Part shown: positions 44,849 to 57,029 of the stretch, piece by piece | Layout of the letters: each line of letters opens with the position of its first letter | Numbering within the stretch: the first letter of the stretch is position 1 | From: Cristatella mucedo | Lineage: Eukaryota > Bryozoa > Phylactolaemata > Cristatellidae | DNA length: 64,000 nt | Reading direction: 5' to 3' | NCBI GenBank assembly: GCA_009760855.2 | Contig: WPIO01000001.1 | Span: forward strand, 10,848,501 to 10,912,500 | Made by a program: the position numbers and the translations under genes | The notes under the pieces: model-generated | What the model saw: only the letters and a program-made list of their open reading frames with translations | What the model was told of the DNA's origin: nothing | Database searches by the model: none

Positions 44849-47354
44849 GCTAGCATTGGCAGGCTGCATTGAGTTTCCCGCTTTCTATGTCGTGCTTTAG
44901 CAAAAATGACTTGTCAGAGCTCCGCACGCCTTTTAACAGTTGCGCATGCGCGGTCGCGCGTGCGCGCTGGTGCTCAACTGCCCCGATACGCTGTCGGCAA
45001 ATGACGCGTGTAAGAGCTCATTAGCCTGCTGAGATTTTCCACCTGTGCGACATCCGACGAAGAGTAGCAGCGCCCATAACGTTTTATGACAGACCTCAGT
45101 ATCAGCATTTATGCAATCAAAGTTCCGGGCTTTATTACCCGCTTCCACCTATTAACGCTTTCCATTTCTTCGTTATAAAAAGCAGCTATATGCTGTATCT
45201 GAAGCCATAGGAAGAGTTCACCGTAAATCCCTTGTCTCACATCAGCGAAAGGCTTGCCGATCGCGACTAGTGGCGTTCCGCATCGATAGCATAGCATTGG
45301 GTCACTCATAGCCGCTGCTTTGAATGCGACGCGAATTACTTCTGCTGTGGTGCGTTACCAAACTCGCCGGCCGGCTCGTGCACCTTTTCATCCTACCTAG
45401 AGCGGATTTCAATCATTGGCGTCTGTGGCCTATGGGCGTCGCTGCCTTGCCCTTTTACAACGGAATTCGGCGAGATGTAATAAGCAGAAAAGTCACCACT
45501 CGCGCGTTTCAGCGGGAATAGTGGCACTAGACGCACCAACTGCTCGCGCGTGGCTCACCCTCGAGACGAGCTGCTTTCGCTCGAGCCGCTGTCTGGGCAC
45601 TCAGTAAGATGGCGTCAGTGCGAGCCAACCGCTTGCGGCTGCAATGAAGCAGACAAGTGACGCGCGCCCAATGCGAGCAGAACCTGCAGTCTGATGTCGA
45701 CGCCGGCTGGGTAATCAATCGAAAACACAGTCCCGATTGTATTGTGATGCCAATATGAAGATAAGTGGCTCGCTGGTCTCAATTGCAACAACATTGCACG
45801 AGCCTCGAATAGAGTTCGCTGAATAGCCAGCAAACTTAATCTCGGCCCGTTCGCAAAAGGCGGCGGTACCGAGAAAAATTCAACTCCACCAGAAAAAACC
45901 TCATTGGACTGGCCCTTTATTAATGTTAATAAAAGTGTAATTTTAATAATAAAAACTCGCTTGTAGACAGCTCGCGCGCCCTTCCAATCGCGATCTAATG
46001 CAGGCGAGCATCGGCAGCACAGATGCAGAACTTCTCCGCTGCTGCGGCTGAAGAAGGAGGCAAGGGATGATAGGTTTTAAGCCGTACGGTGTTAGCTAGG
46101 GGGCTGGGGAATGGCTCAGCGGGGAGGCTTCGCACGGGTCGGCGGCAGCGCGGGGGGGTGGGTGGGGCGGGGGACATCGGATTCGTGCATCCAAGACGCT
46201 GAAAGTTTTTGGCGAAGCACGCTGCTATCAGTACGCGCCCGGCTGTGTGCGCCCATAGTCACCAATAGCAGCACTTAGTCGCCCACACCGCGCTTCGCAG
46301 GTGAAGTCCAATCGCTGTAAAAAGGAACGGTACAGCGAGCCGATTTCGGCAGGGACCGGGTTGCATCCGCTGTCCTCTTGCGGCAGAGATATCGCGAGTT
46401 CGGCGTCGAATAGTCGCGACCAGGTCGTTTGCCAATCTGACTTGTCTATCCAGACCGATTTTGAAGTGAACTGTTAAGCAAAATCCGCAATTAACCCGCG
46501 GCGGCGACTTTGCATGCGTCTGAACTAACTCGGGGTAGTGCTAACGCAAAGGAAAGTGTCGAAAAGGCGGTGAAAAGGCGGCGGACAACAGCAGCCCGCA
46601 GTCATCAAGAAGAAAAGCCGGAGTGAGCTCTCGCACTGCTTCCGGAGGCAATTTCTTTTTTTTCAAAATACGGAACGATCGGCGGCAGCGGCGGCCGTCT
46701 GTCGTGGGACTGGGCGCAGAGAGAAAAGAATTGCCTTGCGGGCGCGGAGCGACTGGGAAAGCGACCTCTGACCTCTGACCAGTCCGGCGCGCTCTGACCG
46801 GCGGATTGAGTCTGGATCGAGACTCTGCTGATATATTGGGTTTTTGGGTTTTGAGTTTAGGCCTAGAGGTTTAGTGTTTAGTATTTAGGCATTAGAAAGA
46901 AACTCTAAATGGAAAATATAACTAAAAACGTGCTTATGTAGAATAAACATAAGCATACGCTAGTGACCACGAACAGCTTGCTATGAGCACTGTGCCCACG
47001 GCAGACTTACACGGCTGCATGAACGAACGACGACGCCATATTAGCTGCGAGACTTGCGCTCTTCCTTCGGCATCGAGCGCAGGACGTAGCGCTACGTCTC
47101 GGCTCTCTGAATTGCCACCAACGCAATCGAGCCGAATCGCGGCGTACCCAGAGCGAACGACCGACGAACAGCGCGCGACGCTCGGTATTGAGAATTTGGC
47201 GCGCTGGGCTGCAGCCGTTGCGCGCCTGCTGCGTCAGCGACCGGAGAGCCTGGCCGTTGCACGACTTAAAAGCGAGTCCGTGGGGGGAGGGCAAATAGAG
47301 GAATCCTTTGCGAGCGGTCCGCTGCCACGTCCTTAGCAAGCGGCCAATGGTTGT

Positions 47355-47515
47355 AATAATAATCGTGCATTTGATATAGCGCCCTCAGAGTACACAATCT
47401 CTTTCTAGGCACTTTAAATTTGCTGCAAAGGAAGCACGATCGAATGGTTAGTGGCAGCATGCTCAATAAGCAAGAAGAATAACATGGTTAGAGGTGACAT
47501 GCACAGGGTTGGCAG
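47355..47515 (-). mobile_element. LINE A 3' UTR fragment
   Basis: Reverse-orientation LINE A 3' UTR. The tail TAATAATAAT lies at the low-coordinate end, followed by ATAGCGCCCTCAGAG and CTCTTTCTAGGCACTTTAAA, then sequence matching the upstream 3' UTR. Confidence 0.8.
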
Positions 47516-47961
47516 TGTCTGCCTGGCTTTCAGCAGTGAGTGCACGGAAACCAAAGATTACACGATGCAGAGCGACCAGAGGCCTTTCGTCGTCCGACTG
47601 AACGATAAAAAAAAACTTCCCTTAGTGGGGAACGATAATGCGCAAGTCACCTTGCTTGATGAAGGAGGAAGTAAAGTTTAGCACTACGTCACAACTTAAC
47701 TTCCTTTTCATTTTCGATGCAGGTAATTATTTTCTTTAGCTGCCATTTATTTGCATTATTTGCCGTTAGCTAGCACTTCATCCACCAATAAAGACAAAAG
47801 GGAGCATGCTGCTAGATGAACGCCCCCTCTCCTTCACCTACTCCTTGTCACAATTGAACATGAAAATGCAGAAAGAACGAAGGAATTGAGGGCAGAAAAA
47901 TGTCTCCTTGAGCGGAGACGCTACCCTAATGTTTTTGCTTGCAGGAAAGCCGCCTTCTCCC

Positions 47962-48035
47962 ACTGCGCCCACCTGCACCTCCTCCCACTTCGCCCACCTG
48001 CACCTCCTCCCACTGCGCCCACCTGCACCTCCTCC
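47962..48035 (+). repeat. 25-bp tandem repeat, three units
   Basis: Units starting ACTGCGCCCACCTGCACCTC, about three copies. Confidence 0.85.
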
Positions 48036-48804
48036 GAATTATCAGCCACTGGACTTTGTGACTATCGTAGCCTAATCGTTGTTTGAGTGACCCCTTAGAA
48101 ACACTTGTAATCTGAAAATTTCCAATGCTGAAGTTGATATTATTTGAAACTCTCTGGACTCTTTGAATTCTGTACAAGACGGATGAGTATACTAATCCGG
48201 ATCTTACAGAGCTAATACGCTTCAGCCATCGCTTTCCGCCAGGATTCGAAGTTTGGCAATCCTTCGTCTCAATTTTGACTTGCATCTGATGACTGCGGCC
48301 TGCGGTCGAGCACTGCTATATCAGGATCTGAAACCGTTTAGGCCAGGCTAAAGATGGTTACGTGGCTGGTATCTGTGCTCCTCGAGACTACCTCAAGAGA
48401 GCAGCACACTTTATCCGAAACGGGACGAGCATGAGACGGCCTTTGCTCCGTCTTCGCAGCGTCAAACAACTGTAAACACTGGCGACAGAGTAGCAGCCAG
48501 AGCAGGGCCGCAGTGGCTGGTGCTATATAAATCATGCCCACATGCTCACATGCTAGCAAGCCATTCAGGTCGTGGGAAGCTATCGTACGTGTGGGCAGTG
48601 TTAGCTGCGCACCTACACCTACCGCCTGGGTCGTGAAGTTGACGCATCTTATAAATCATGCCCAATCAGCAATGTTTTCATTGATATCCATGTGAGTGAG
48701 TGCACCAGCCTAAGAGGTTCAGGCAAGCTCCACGACCCAGATTATTCACTCTAAAACAGGAAACAGTACCCCCACGAGGGCATCTTTGCGGCTATCCCTC
48801 TATC

Positions 48805-48860
48805 TTGGCCCGGTAGTTAAGGTGCTCGCCCTGTGAATTTTACTACTAACTATACGTTCG
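48805..48860 (+). repeat. SINE A head joined to a LINE A 3' UTR fragment
   Basis: TTGGCCCGGTAGTTAAGGTG and CTCGCC match the SINE A head. They run directly into a 30-bp stretch (48831-48860) identical to 49365-49394 in the LINE A 3' UTR downstream. The LINE A relic at 48865 follows. Confidence 0.65.
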
Positions 48861-48864
48861 GTCT

Positions 48865-49480
48865 ACCGGCCTAAGGAATCGGGCGATTAGAGTTGGTGCA
48901 AAACTCTGCAGCTAGGATTGTCTGTCGACCTACACTTGCTCCCAATCAAGCAACCTATCGACTTCAAGGTTGTGTCACTCACTTGTAGACCCCGTCATTC
49001 TCCAGTTCCAGCCTACCTATCAGAACTACTCCCAAGCCAGCCTAGGCATCGTACCATCCGCTTTTCCGACTCAAATCACTTAGCTCTGCCTCGAATTAAC
49101 CTCGAATTCTTTTGAGATCATGCCTTCAATTTGTATGCGCCCAAAGCCTGGAACTTAGTACTTGCTGACGTCACGACACCCCCTGACTTAAAGACGTTTA
49201 AAAAGAAGCTAAAACGCACTCGGTCCTTGCGATATTTGCTGGGTCCTTGTGATTTGTCCTTTGTACGCTTATGCGTGCTGACAGTGTACATGCTACCTCT
49301 AAATATATTACGTATGTTGACACTGTGCATGTTACCACTAACCGTATTACTACACATGTATACACTGTGAATTTTACTACTAACTATACGTTCGTGCTTC
49401 CTTTATAGCATATATAAAGTGCCAAGAAAGAGATTAAGTTATCCACGGATGTTATTCAAATGTGTTATTATTATCATTAG
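48865..49480 (+). mobile_element. LINE A relic, 3' part
   Basis: The relic begins with sequence matching LQLVQNSAARLVC, continues through PIKQPIDFKVVSLTCRPRHS and AYLSELLPSQ with frameshifts, a degraded 3' UTR and the tail block AAGTGCCAAGAAAGAGATTAAG with TTATTATTATC. An internal deletion removes the segment after LVC. It is older than the 53.8-kb copy. Confidence 0.85.
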
Positions 49481-49747
49481 CTACGCCAAGCCTAAGAATC
49501 TACGAAAGTTAACCTGCTATGAAATCTCCCGTGCAGATATAACCCTGCAGTATTTACATCTAAAGCCAAGCTCCTGGAACCGTAGCATGCTGCTGATCCG
49601 AAAGTCCAATGCTCAATACCGCGGCCACTGCTTAACAGATATCAACTCTAATAAAATCAAGCCTGTGTACATAAGTGCTTGTGTACCTTAAAATGGGAGT
49701 TTCGAGGGACAATTTGTTCAAAATATCAATAGGTCTTCAAATGAAAC

Positions 49748-49875
49748 TTAGTTTGGCTCACGGGTTAAGGAGCTCGCCTTTGATGAAAATCGTGAGCTCG
49801 AGCCCGGCGGCATTCGTAAATTCCCTGAATAGAGCTTTAGTTCTCTTAGGGTGCTATATATAAAGAAATTATAAT
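49748..49875 (+). repeat. SINE A copy
   Basis: Head TTTGGCTCACGGGTTAAGG, B box GAGCTCGAGCCC and tail AGCTTTAGTTCTCTTAGGGT, then TATATA and an A-rich end. The whole element is present. Confidence 0.88.
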
Positions 49876-50686
49876 TTTATACTTTAATTAAATCTATTCA
49901 ATAACCTCATCATCTGGGGATTCCTGCGTCTGGCGGGTAAACTAAAGCATGCACGTGTCGTAGGTTTGTACGGCTATTTATTCTCACAATTGGATAAGAA
50001 TTTCGAACAAAAAACGAGATCTATAAGGGAGTCAATCTGATCAGCTGCTGGTAGCGCCGAGGCCGAGCCGCAGCTGCCAGAGCTCGCTTGCATTAAGGAG
50101 CGGAACCTTTGATGTGCAACTACCAGCCGACGACGTTGAGAGCCGACGACGTTGGCAGCCGTAGTTCGCTCGCTAAAGCGCGAGCGTAGTACGTGCCGAC
50201 GACGGTATGGCTTATCGAGAGAGTCGTTTTTGCGATATATTTACGTCTCTTGTGGTCTCGTTGCAAACGGCGTTCATCCTTGCGCTCATCATTGATCTGT
50301 TGACTCCCTTGCCCAATAGTTTGCTGCACTGTCGGTGGCTGTCTGCCACGAGGCTCTCGCATATCTATGGTACACAAATCCGCGCCCGGCAGACTATATA
50401 CTTGAAAATTCCAACATTACAGTCGTCAGCGACGGTACTCGTAGCTGCGCTTGCCGACGGAGCTCGGAAACGGCGCTCGGCACTCATCGCTCTAAGTAAC
50501 AGAGAATCAAAGCAGAAATCTTGCCCACGCCGCCATCACGTGTTCAGCGGACATCTAAAAAGTTGCGTCTACATTTAGCAGTCCAAAATTCATTTGACCG
50601 TTGTGCAAAAGGTTTAGGAGGATAGCTATGGCGGTTTTGTGCTCGTCACTTGAGTGAACAATTGAATCTGGCGATACGCTCTAAAC

Positions 50687-51052
50687 CAGAGGTCGGCAAA
50701 CTGCGGCCTCTAGGCCGGTACGGCCTAGCTAGCGCTCCAGTCCGGACCAACTGCCCCTAGCTTTTAATTGTAGGATCCGGCCTAATTGAATAGTCGCGCT
50801 TTTGTTCCCATTCATTACTGCTGGTTACGTCTCTCTCAAGTTGTGGCCTGTGTTTATTTTTAGAACCGAGGCCTTACCGGGGAGGGATGATAAACGTCTA
50901 CCATTATAATTGCCTCGCGAGCGTTTGTTGCGACTGTTTGCTCGTCTGGTCGTGCTTACTCCCCCGGCCCGGTGGTTTCTTCTGGCCTAGTGGGTCATCT
51001 TGAACTGCTGAAATGGCCTAGTACTGCGGTCCGAAAAGTTTGCCGACCCCTG
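50687..51052 (-). mobile_element. hAT-type MITE with intact 8-bp target duplication
   Basis: A 366-bp element with terminal repeats CAGAGGTCGGCAAACTGCGG and, on the other strand, CAGGGGTCGGCAAACTTTTC. It is flanked by the perfect 8-bp direct repeat CTCTAAAC (50679-50686 and 51053-51060). CAG...CTG termini plus 8-bp duplications are hAT hallmarks. It has no coding capacity. Relative to the 17.3-kb copy it is inverted. Confidence 0.93.
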
Positions 51053-51689
51053 CTCTAAACGAAGGCTATCTTTGAAGATATTTTTTTTACCGTGCAGATC
51101 TGAAGTGAAATCTAGCCGGCGCGGCGAAGCATATGGGTCGATAACAAATTCATGCGCATAGTAGTCGATGGATGCTGATTAGCAACTGCTGGATTTTTCT
51201 CAGTCTTTGTCGTACGCCGAGTCCAAATATTCCGGCTCCGATGGAGAATTAGCTTAGTCTAAACTCGGTTCGCAATTTCCGAAATTTCTTGGGTTATCAA
51301 GATGGCTGCATGTTTTCAATTCTCGACGATTACAAGCAAAAAAAATACCGTTTTGAGTTTACTGCTGACACGTGCAACTTCAGGGGCTCGGATAACATGG
51401 TCGCAGACGCACTAACTTGATACCGTGTTGATACAATCACTAATTCTATGTAGCAACTGGTCAATTTTTAGGGATCTACTGGCTGCATTTCCTGGAAGGA
51501 CGCCCCTTCACAAGGCACAATTTCGACTTTGCAGCTAGCCACCTATAGCCGTCGGTTTGGTGATGGCATGATCCTTAGCGACAAGTCTACAGGGGTGTGT
51601 CAACCTTACATACCCACCGCAAGCCGCCATTTCGAAAACTTCACCATTTCACCACGATGTTCTTGCAACTCAGCGGCCGGTTGAGTTCT

Positions 51690-51795
51690 CAATAATAATA
51701 AGAATTATAATAATAATAACAGTTATAATAATACATTTGATATAACGCCCTTAGAGAAATCGATCTCTTTCTAGGCAGTGTACTTAGTGCTAGGA
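51690..51795 (-). mobile_element. LINE A 3' end fragment
   Basis: Reverse-orientation tail with a long imperfect AAT-rich stretch (51690-51735), then ATAACGCCCTTAGAGAAATC and CTCTTTCTAGGCAGTG. Only about the last 60 bases of the family consensus remain. Confidence 0.75.
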
Positions 51796-51845
51796 AAGAA
51801 ATCGCTCAATCGCTGGCGCCCGAGGCACTTTCCCTGCACCTTCCA

Positions 51846-52040
51846 TCACTAATGTAATGTAATGTATCTCCTTCTGTAATGTATGTAATGTATCTCCTTC
51901 TATAATGTGTGCAATGTATCTCCTTCTATAACGCCACAAAGACTAAGTGGGTGTTACGCAGGAGACTTTTTTATAGCGCACTCGCAGCCTCAGCAGCTTT
52001 CGGTACGCATTTGGTAGCCAGCTGACTTCAAGCCTTCCTC
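51846..52040 (-). mobile_element. LINE B 3' end fragment with expanded tail
   Basis: A minus-strand LINE B 3' fragment. The terminal TGTAATGTATCTCCTTCT unit is tandemly repeated about three times (51850-51930) before GTGGGTGTTACGCAGGAGAC and the usual 3' UTR. The repeats suggest slippage during reverse transcription or later expansion. Confidence 0.85.
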
Positions 52041-52677
52041 AAAGAACTGAGTGCTCGTTTTTATTTACCAGCCATATAACCACGCGGCTCAACTCGGCCA
52101 GCTCGTTCGCCATGGGCAGATATACATAGAATGTATATCCGAACGAAGGTCTGACGCACTGCCGCGTAAGTGATGGCGGAACCAATGCATCAGCAACGGT
52201 GGTCTGCTTTGATGACCAGCGTACCTATATCATCTTTGTGGCAATCACTTCGTTTGGTAGTGATTGGTTAATGAAACATCTTCAAATCAGGCATTGTACA
52301 CGCAGCAGCAACTTGATTGTTTGTACGGTGAGTCTTTGCCTTTGCCGAGGGAATTTTCGCCGACAATTTTTCGGCAAGGGCTTCCTCTGCGTCTGTATCT
52401 ATTCTCTCTTTAACTAGATGAGGCGTCTGAGAGCAGTTCTTCCTCGAAGTGTGCATGCGAGTAGAGGATTTTAGTTCGGCATCATATTCATTTCTTCGGC
52501 AGAATGGACATTATGATGCCACTCTTACGACTCGACCGGGTGCATTCTTTACTCTAGCTATTCTATAATGTCTTGTGTCATTAGCATATGAATTGTTTGC
52601 CACTGGTGTCACCGGGAAATACCCATTGTGTCTCCGTTGTATTTCCATCTGCAACTCCACACAAAAAATAAAGATTA

Positions 52678-53060
52678 TTTGGGTGTTACGCAGGAGAGTT
52701 TTTTTATAGTGCACTCAAAGCCTAAGAGACTTTCGGTAGGGTTCGGCAGCAAGTAGACTTCACCGAACGAAACAAAGAGAAGTTGTAAGAAGCGTTGTTG
52801 AGTCAGGAAGCAGTTGAGGTAGTGAGTAGCATGAAAGTAGTAGCTCAGGACTGCAGGAAATGATGTGCCATAGTCGGCGGCAGGATAGTAGTTGTCGTTG
52901 TGTAAGAACTGTGGAAATGAGTTCCACAATCTAGGACCTGCAGAGCAAAAGCTTCTGTCGCCAGCGGTCTTTAAGCGGAGAAGATTGGAACAGCTAACCC
53001 ATTGTCAATACAGGACCTGCGAGCTCCAAAGGGCTAAAACTGAAACTGGTACAGCAATTA
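52678..53060 (-). mobile_element. LINE B 3' fragment
   Basis: A minus-strand LINE B copy from GGGTGTTACGCAGGAGAG through the 3' UTR into the C-terminal coding end (TCTAGGACCTGCAGAGC, then CTGTCGCCAGCGGTCTTTAA). The terminal TACAT repeat is missing. It overlaps no gene. Confidence 0.85.
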
Positions 53061-53246
53061 CACAACAGTCTCTAGTGATCTCTACGAAGCCTGCTTTCGT
53101 TCGCATAGATGAAGTCTTTATTTATCTAACGGTTGAATCGTAGCCGTTTGCAGAGCCAAGGACTCGACGAGCCAACTCGACATGTTCCAACCCCAAAGAG
53201 CTGCAGAGGACATGACAAGCGAACGCATCTATATATCATAGATCCC

Positions 53247-53495
53247 AGCATCTACTAGGTCCGTGCGATTCATCCTTTGTCTGCGTATGCGCACTGACAC
53301 TGCGCATGCTGCCACTAACCATAGTTGCATGCTGACCCTGGGCATGTCACCCCTAACCACGTTATGCTTGCTGTCATTGAGCATGCTACTACTAACTATT
53401 CGACCAAGCTTCCTTTGCAGCATATGCAAAGTGCCTAGAAAGAGTTTCAGTTCTCTGATGGCACTATGCAAATGTATTGTTATTATTATTGTTAT
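53247..53495 (+). mobile_element. LINE A 3' UTR fragment
   Basis: A 3' UTR-only copy beginning near the GTGCGATTCATCCTTTG block and ending in CCTAGAAAGAGTTTCAG, GATGGCACT and TTATTATTATTG. It is more diverged than the copy about 0.3 kb downstream. Confidence 0.8.
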
Positions 53496-53821
53496 GCGAC
53501 TCCACAGCACAAGCCAATTTCCTAACTTGGGAGACAACTGCCACTTCGACCTGTAAACCTTAAGCTCCAAACATAACAAACAGCTGATGTCTCCTGGGAG
53601 TGCCATCATTCTAAAGCTCATCACCAATCGACCATTGTGCATATGTATGCATTTTTTACTTGGGCATGAATTATCTTATGCGACACATCTGCGATGCATC
53701 TGCTTGCTTTCGAGGCTACGCCTCAGGAGGCGTGCTAGTGGAGATTCCATTTTTGTCACGTCGAGTCCTTTTGCCAGTTCTATATTCCAGCCTATCTATA
53801 TATCCAGCCTATAGCTATATA

Positions 53822-54615
53822 TCAGCCTATTTTCAGCTTCATAACATTGCTAAAATTAGGGCTTGTTTAGATAAGGATACCACATTCAAGTTGGTCCATG
53901 CATTCGTGACATCTCGTCTCGACTTCTGCAACTCACTGCTTACTGGCCTACCAGCATGTGCGATCAGGCGATTGCAGCTGGTGCAAAACTCTGCAGCTAG
54001 GCTTGTCTGTCGTGAGCTTCGCAGTTGCCACATTACTCCACTTCTCGCCGACCTGCACTGGCTACCAGTCAGGCAACGGATTGACTTCAAGGTTTTGTCG
54101 CTCACTTTTAGGTCTCTTCATTCTATGGCTCCAGCCTATCTTTCAGATATACTACCCCATCAGGCCAAGCATCGTACCACTCGCTTTTCGGAATCCAACA
54201 GTCTAGAAATACCTCGTACAAACCTTAAATCCTTTGGAGACCGTGCATTTAGCTCGTATGCTCCCAAAGCCTGGAACTCCCTCCCGACCTGCGTCAGAAC
54301 ATCCCCTGACCTGACCACATTTAAAAGAAACTTAAAAACACACCTATTTAGGACAGCATTTAGTCGGTCCCTGTGATTCGTCCTTGTTGTGCTTATGCGT
54401 GCTGACACTGTGCATGCTGCCACTAACCACATTTGCATGCTGACCCTGTGCATGTCACCCCTAACCATATTATTCATTTTGTTTGTTTTTCAAGCATGAT
54501 TTTACTTACTATTCTATTGCGTATCACTTTGCAGCAAATGTAAAGCGCCTAGAAAGAGATTGAGTTCCCTGAGGGCGCTTTATCAAGTGAATTATTATTA
54601 TTATTATTATTATTC
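53822..54615 (+). mobile_element. LINE A copy, 5'-truncated (3' third of ORF2 plus 3' UTR)
   Basis: The copy starts at SAYFQLHNIAKI of LINE A, reads open for 184 codons to a stop at 54374-54376, and has the complete 3' UTR and an (ATT)n tail ending at about 54615. Over those 184 residues I count 11 differences from the copy at 5870-7416, about 94 percent identity. It and that copy are the best preserved members in the window. The frame continues upstream through unrelated sequence only by chance. Confidence 0.9.
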
Positions 54616-55004
54616 CGTGTATCTACCGGGATTATATCTTACACCGCTCCCTTGCCCTCCGGCTACCGGCTCGCCGGGTAAGCTCGCGCCTTCGCGACTA
54701 GTATTAGTCAGCATCGGCGAACTTTACAAAAATGTCTTCATCGCTTGTACGCTATCGCTCGTTACAAGTAGCCATAATATAGTCGATCTGGGTGCGGCCA
54801 ATCTTAGTTTGTTTCGCGGAGACGCTGTGAAACTTCATCGTAGGCGGTGCTAGTTAGGTCTCTGGAATACCACGGGAAGTGACGATTTACCCACGTTAGA
54901 TGGTCTCGGCGTCTGGGGGTAGGCTTGTCGTCCGCATCCCTCTCTAGTCGTCCTTATCAATTTAAGGATTAACCTTTTCGAGTCGTCGACTCTACGTTCC
55001 ATAA

Positions 55005-55335
55005 TTGTAATGTACCTCCGTCAGTAACTCCACAAAGTCATAAAGACCATGTGGGTGTTACGCAGGAGAGTTTTGTATAGCGCACTCACAGCCTAAGCGG
55101 CTTTCGGTACGCATTCGGTAGCCAACAGACTTCGTCTCACGCAACAAAGAGAAAGTGGGAAGCATAGCAGAGTTAGGAGAGCAGTTGAGGTAGTGAGTAG
55201 CATGGAAGTAGCAGTTCAGGACCGCTGAAAAAGATGTGCCATAGTCGGCAGTTGGAGAGTAGATGTCGTTGCGTAAGAATTGTGGAAGCGAGTTCCACAG
55301 TCTAGGACCTGCAGAGCTAAAGCTTCTGTCGCCAT
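55005..55335 (-). mobile_element. LINE B 3' fragment
   Basis: A minus-strand LINE B 3' end beginning with the tail TAATGTACCTCCGTCAGTAA and ending at CTGTCGCC. It is the closest copy to the 14.4-kb and 25.2-kb tails, so it is relatively young. Confidence 0.88.
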
Positions 55336-55984
55336 AATTGCTATTATTGACCTAAATTTTAGCAGACTGCACTGTCGGAATCGGCATTATCTACCATCTG
55401 CGAAAAATACTCTTGTCGCTTCACTCATCTTCAACCGTGAGGATTCCGTATACGTATGATGTGCTCGCACTTATCCGGCGCTTAATTTACGAGGCGTAAG
55501 GCATGCTCTCCGGTGCAAAAGAAAATCTAGATAGCAAGCGCCTGAAGGTCCGCGAACATTCGCTTTTGTCCGCACAGTCCTGTTGACAGTGCACGTAGTC
55601 GCCGTAAACCCCAGTAAGTACACATGTACTGTGTAACACCCCAATCTGTGTAAGCTGTTAGTTAATTGCACCACTTTCGAGTAGCCAGGAATGGCACTGC
55701 CCAGCTGAAATTACTTTACGACCATTACTTCGAACACAGTTGCTTCGGCTTGGTAGCCGCAAGCGCTGAGACAAGGCTGGCTTTCTTTATTAAATTATAG
55801 ACGCAGTAGAAACAGTCTTGTGGCTTTACAGAAAATATGTAATATCTAGCAATTCACGATCTGAAGTATGACCGGCACCATAGATCAGAAAGTGAGATCC
55901 AATAAATTATTCACCCGTCTCTCTTGCCAAAGAACTTGTGATTAATGGCTCTCGTTTGATCAGCAGGTATAAAGGGAAAAGTAT

Positions 55985-56280
55985 TGCGTTGAGCAACAAG
56001 ACCTGCCTTAGCTTAGCCCCTTCCTACCTTATTGACTGCAGCGCCAGCTTCAGCCTCGTCGTGTTCCTCGGGCTCTATGGAAGCAATGCATTGGATGTCT
56101 CTTGGTTTCAATTAAAAACTATTGCGACAGGAACCTTTTCCTCCATGGATCGGAGACTGCTAAACTCGCTCCAGCAGTTCTTTCGCAACTATAATCTCCC
56201 CTCTCCCGCCGCCGACAATCGAATTGCTTTTGCAGGCTTCTTAAGTTACTACCTCATTTTGCCTTTTCCTCGACTGTTTC
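55985..56280 (+). mobile_element. LINE B relic next to the CT microsatellite
   Basis: A plus-strand, diverged copy of the LINE B C-terminal coding end. It contains CTTAGCCCCTTCCTACCTTA (GLAPSYL region), CAGCTTCAGCCTC, and a block equivalent to GGAACTCGCTTCCACAATTC. It runs directly into the CT-rich tract that begins near 56280. Confidence 0.65.
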
Positions 56281-56833
<553 letters not shown>

Positions 56834-56842
56834 TCTCGTTCC

Positions 56843-57003
56843 GTGGCTCACTAGGTAAGGAGGTTTGCTTTTCACCACCTCGGCCCCGCGGTCGTGGGTT
56901 CGAATCCTGCGCTGGGCGATCCTGTATTGCCACTGCAAGCAGTGGTGATAGCCGTAAAGGCTCTTCTGTCGCTATACAAAAAGAGGCTGCTAAATCAGCT
57001 TGT
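56843..57003 (+). repeat. SINE B copy (best preserved)
   Basis: Head CGTGGCTCACTAGGTAAGG, perfect B box GGGTTCGAATCC, GATCCTGTATTGCCACTGCA, AGTGGTGATAGCCGTAAAGG, CTCTTCTGTCGCTATACAAA, then GAGGCTGCTAAATCAGC. It is the closest copy to a functional Pol III promoter in this family and directly follows the CT microsatellite. Confidence 0.88.
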
Positions 57004-57029
57004 ATTTTTTTATGTATCCATACTCACCT

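Larger units (their letters stand above)
43080..47350. other. Intergenic, GC-variable, nothing coding recognised
   Basis: Holds SINE B (44022), the 18-bp repeat (44776) and a GC-rich zone at 45950-46800 including a G-rich run near 46150. No exon could be supported despite several short frames. Confidence 0.5.

Noticed and set aside
53660-53821. Extra 54 codons in front of the LINE A frame at 53822
   Set aside because: Sequence unrelated to LINE A; an open frame by chance, joined at the truncation point.
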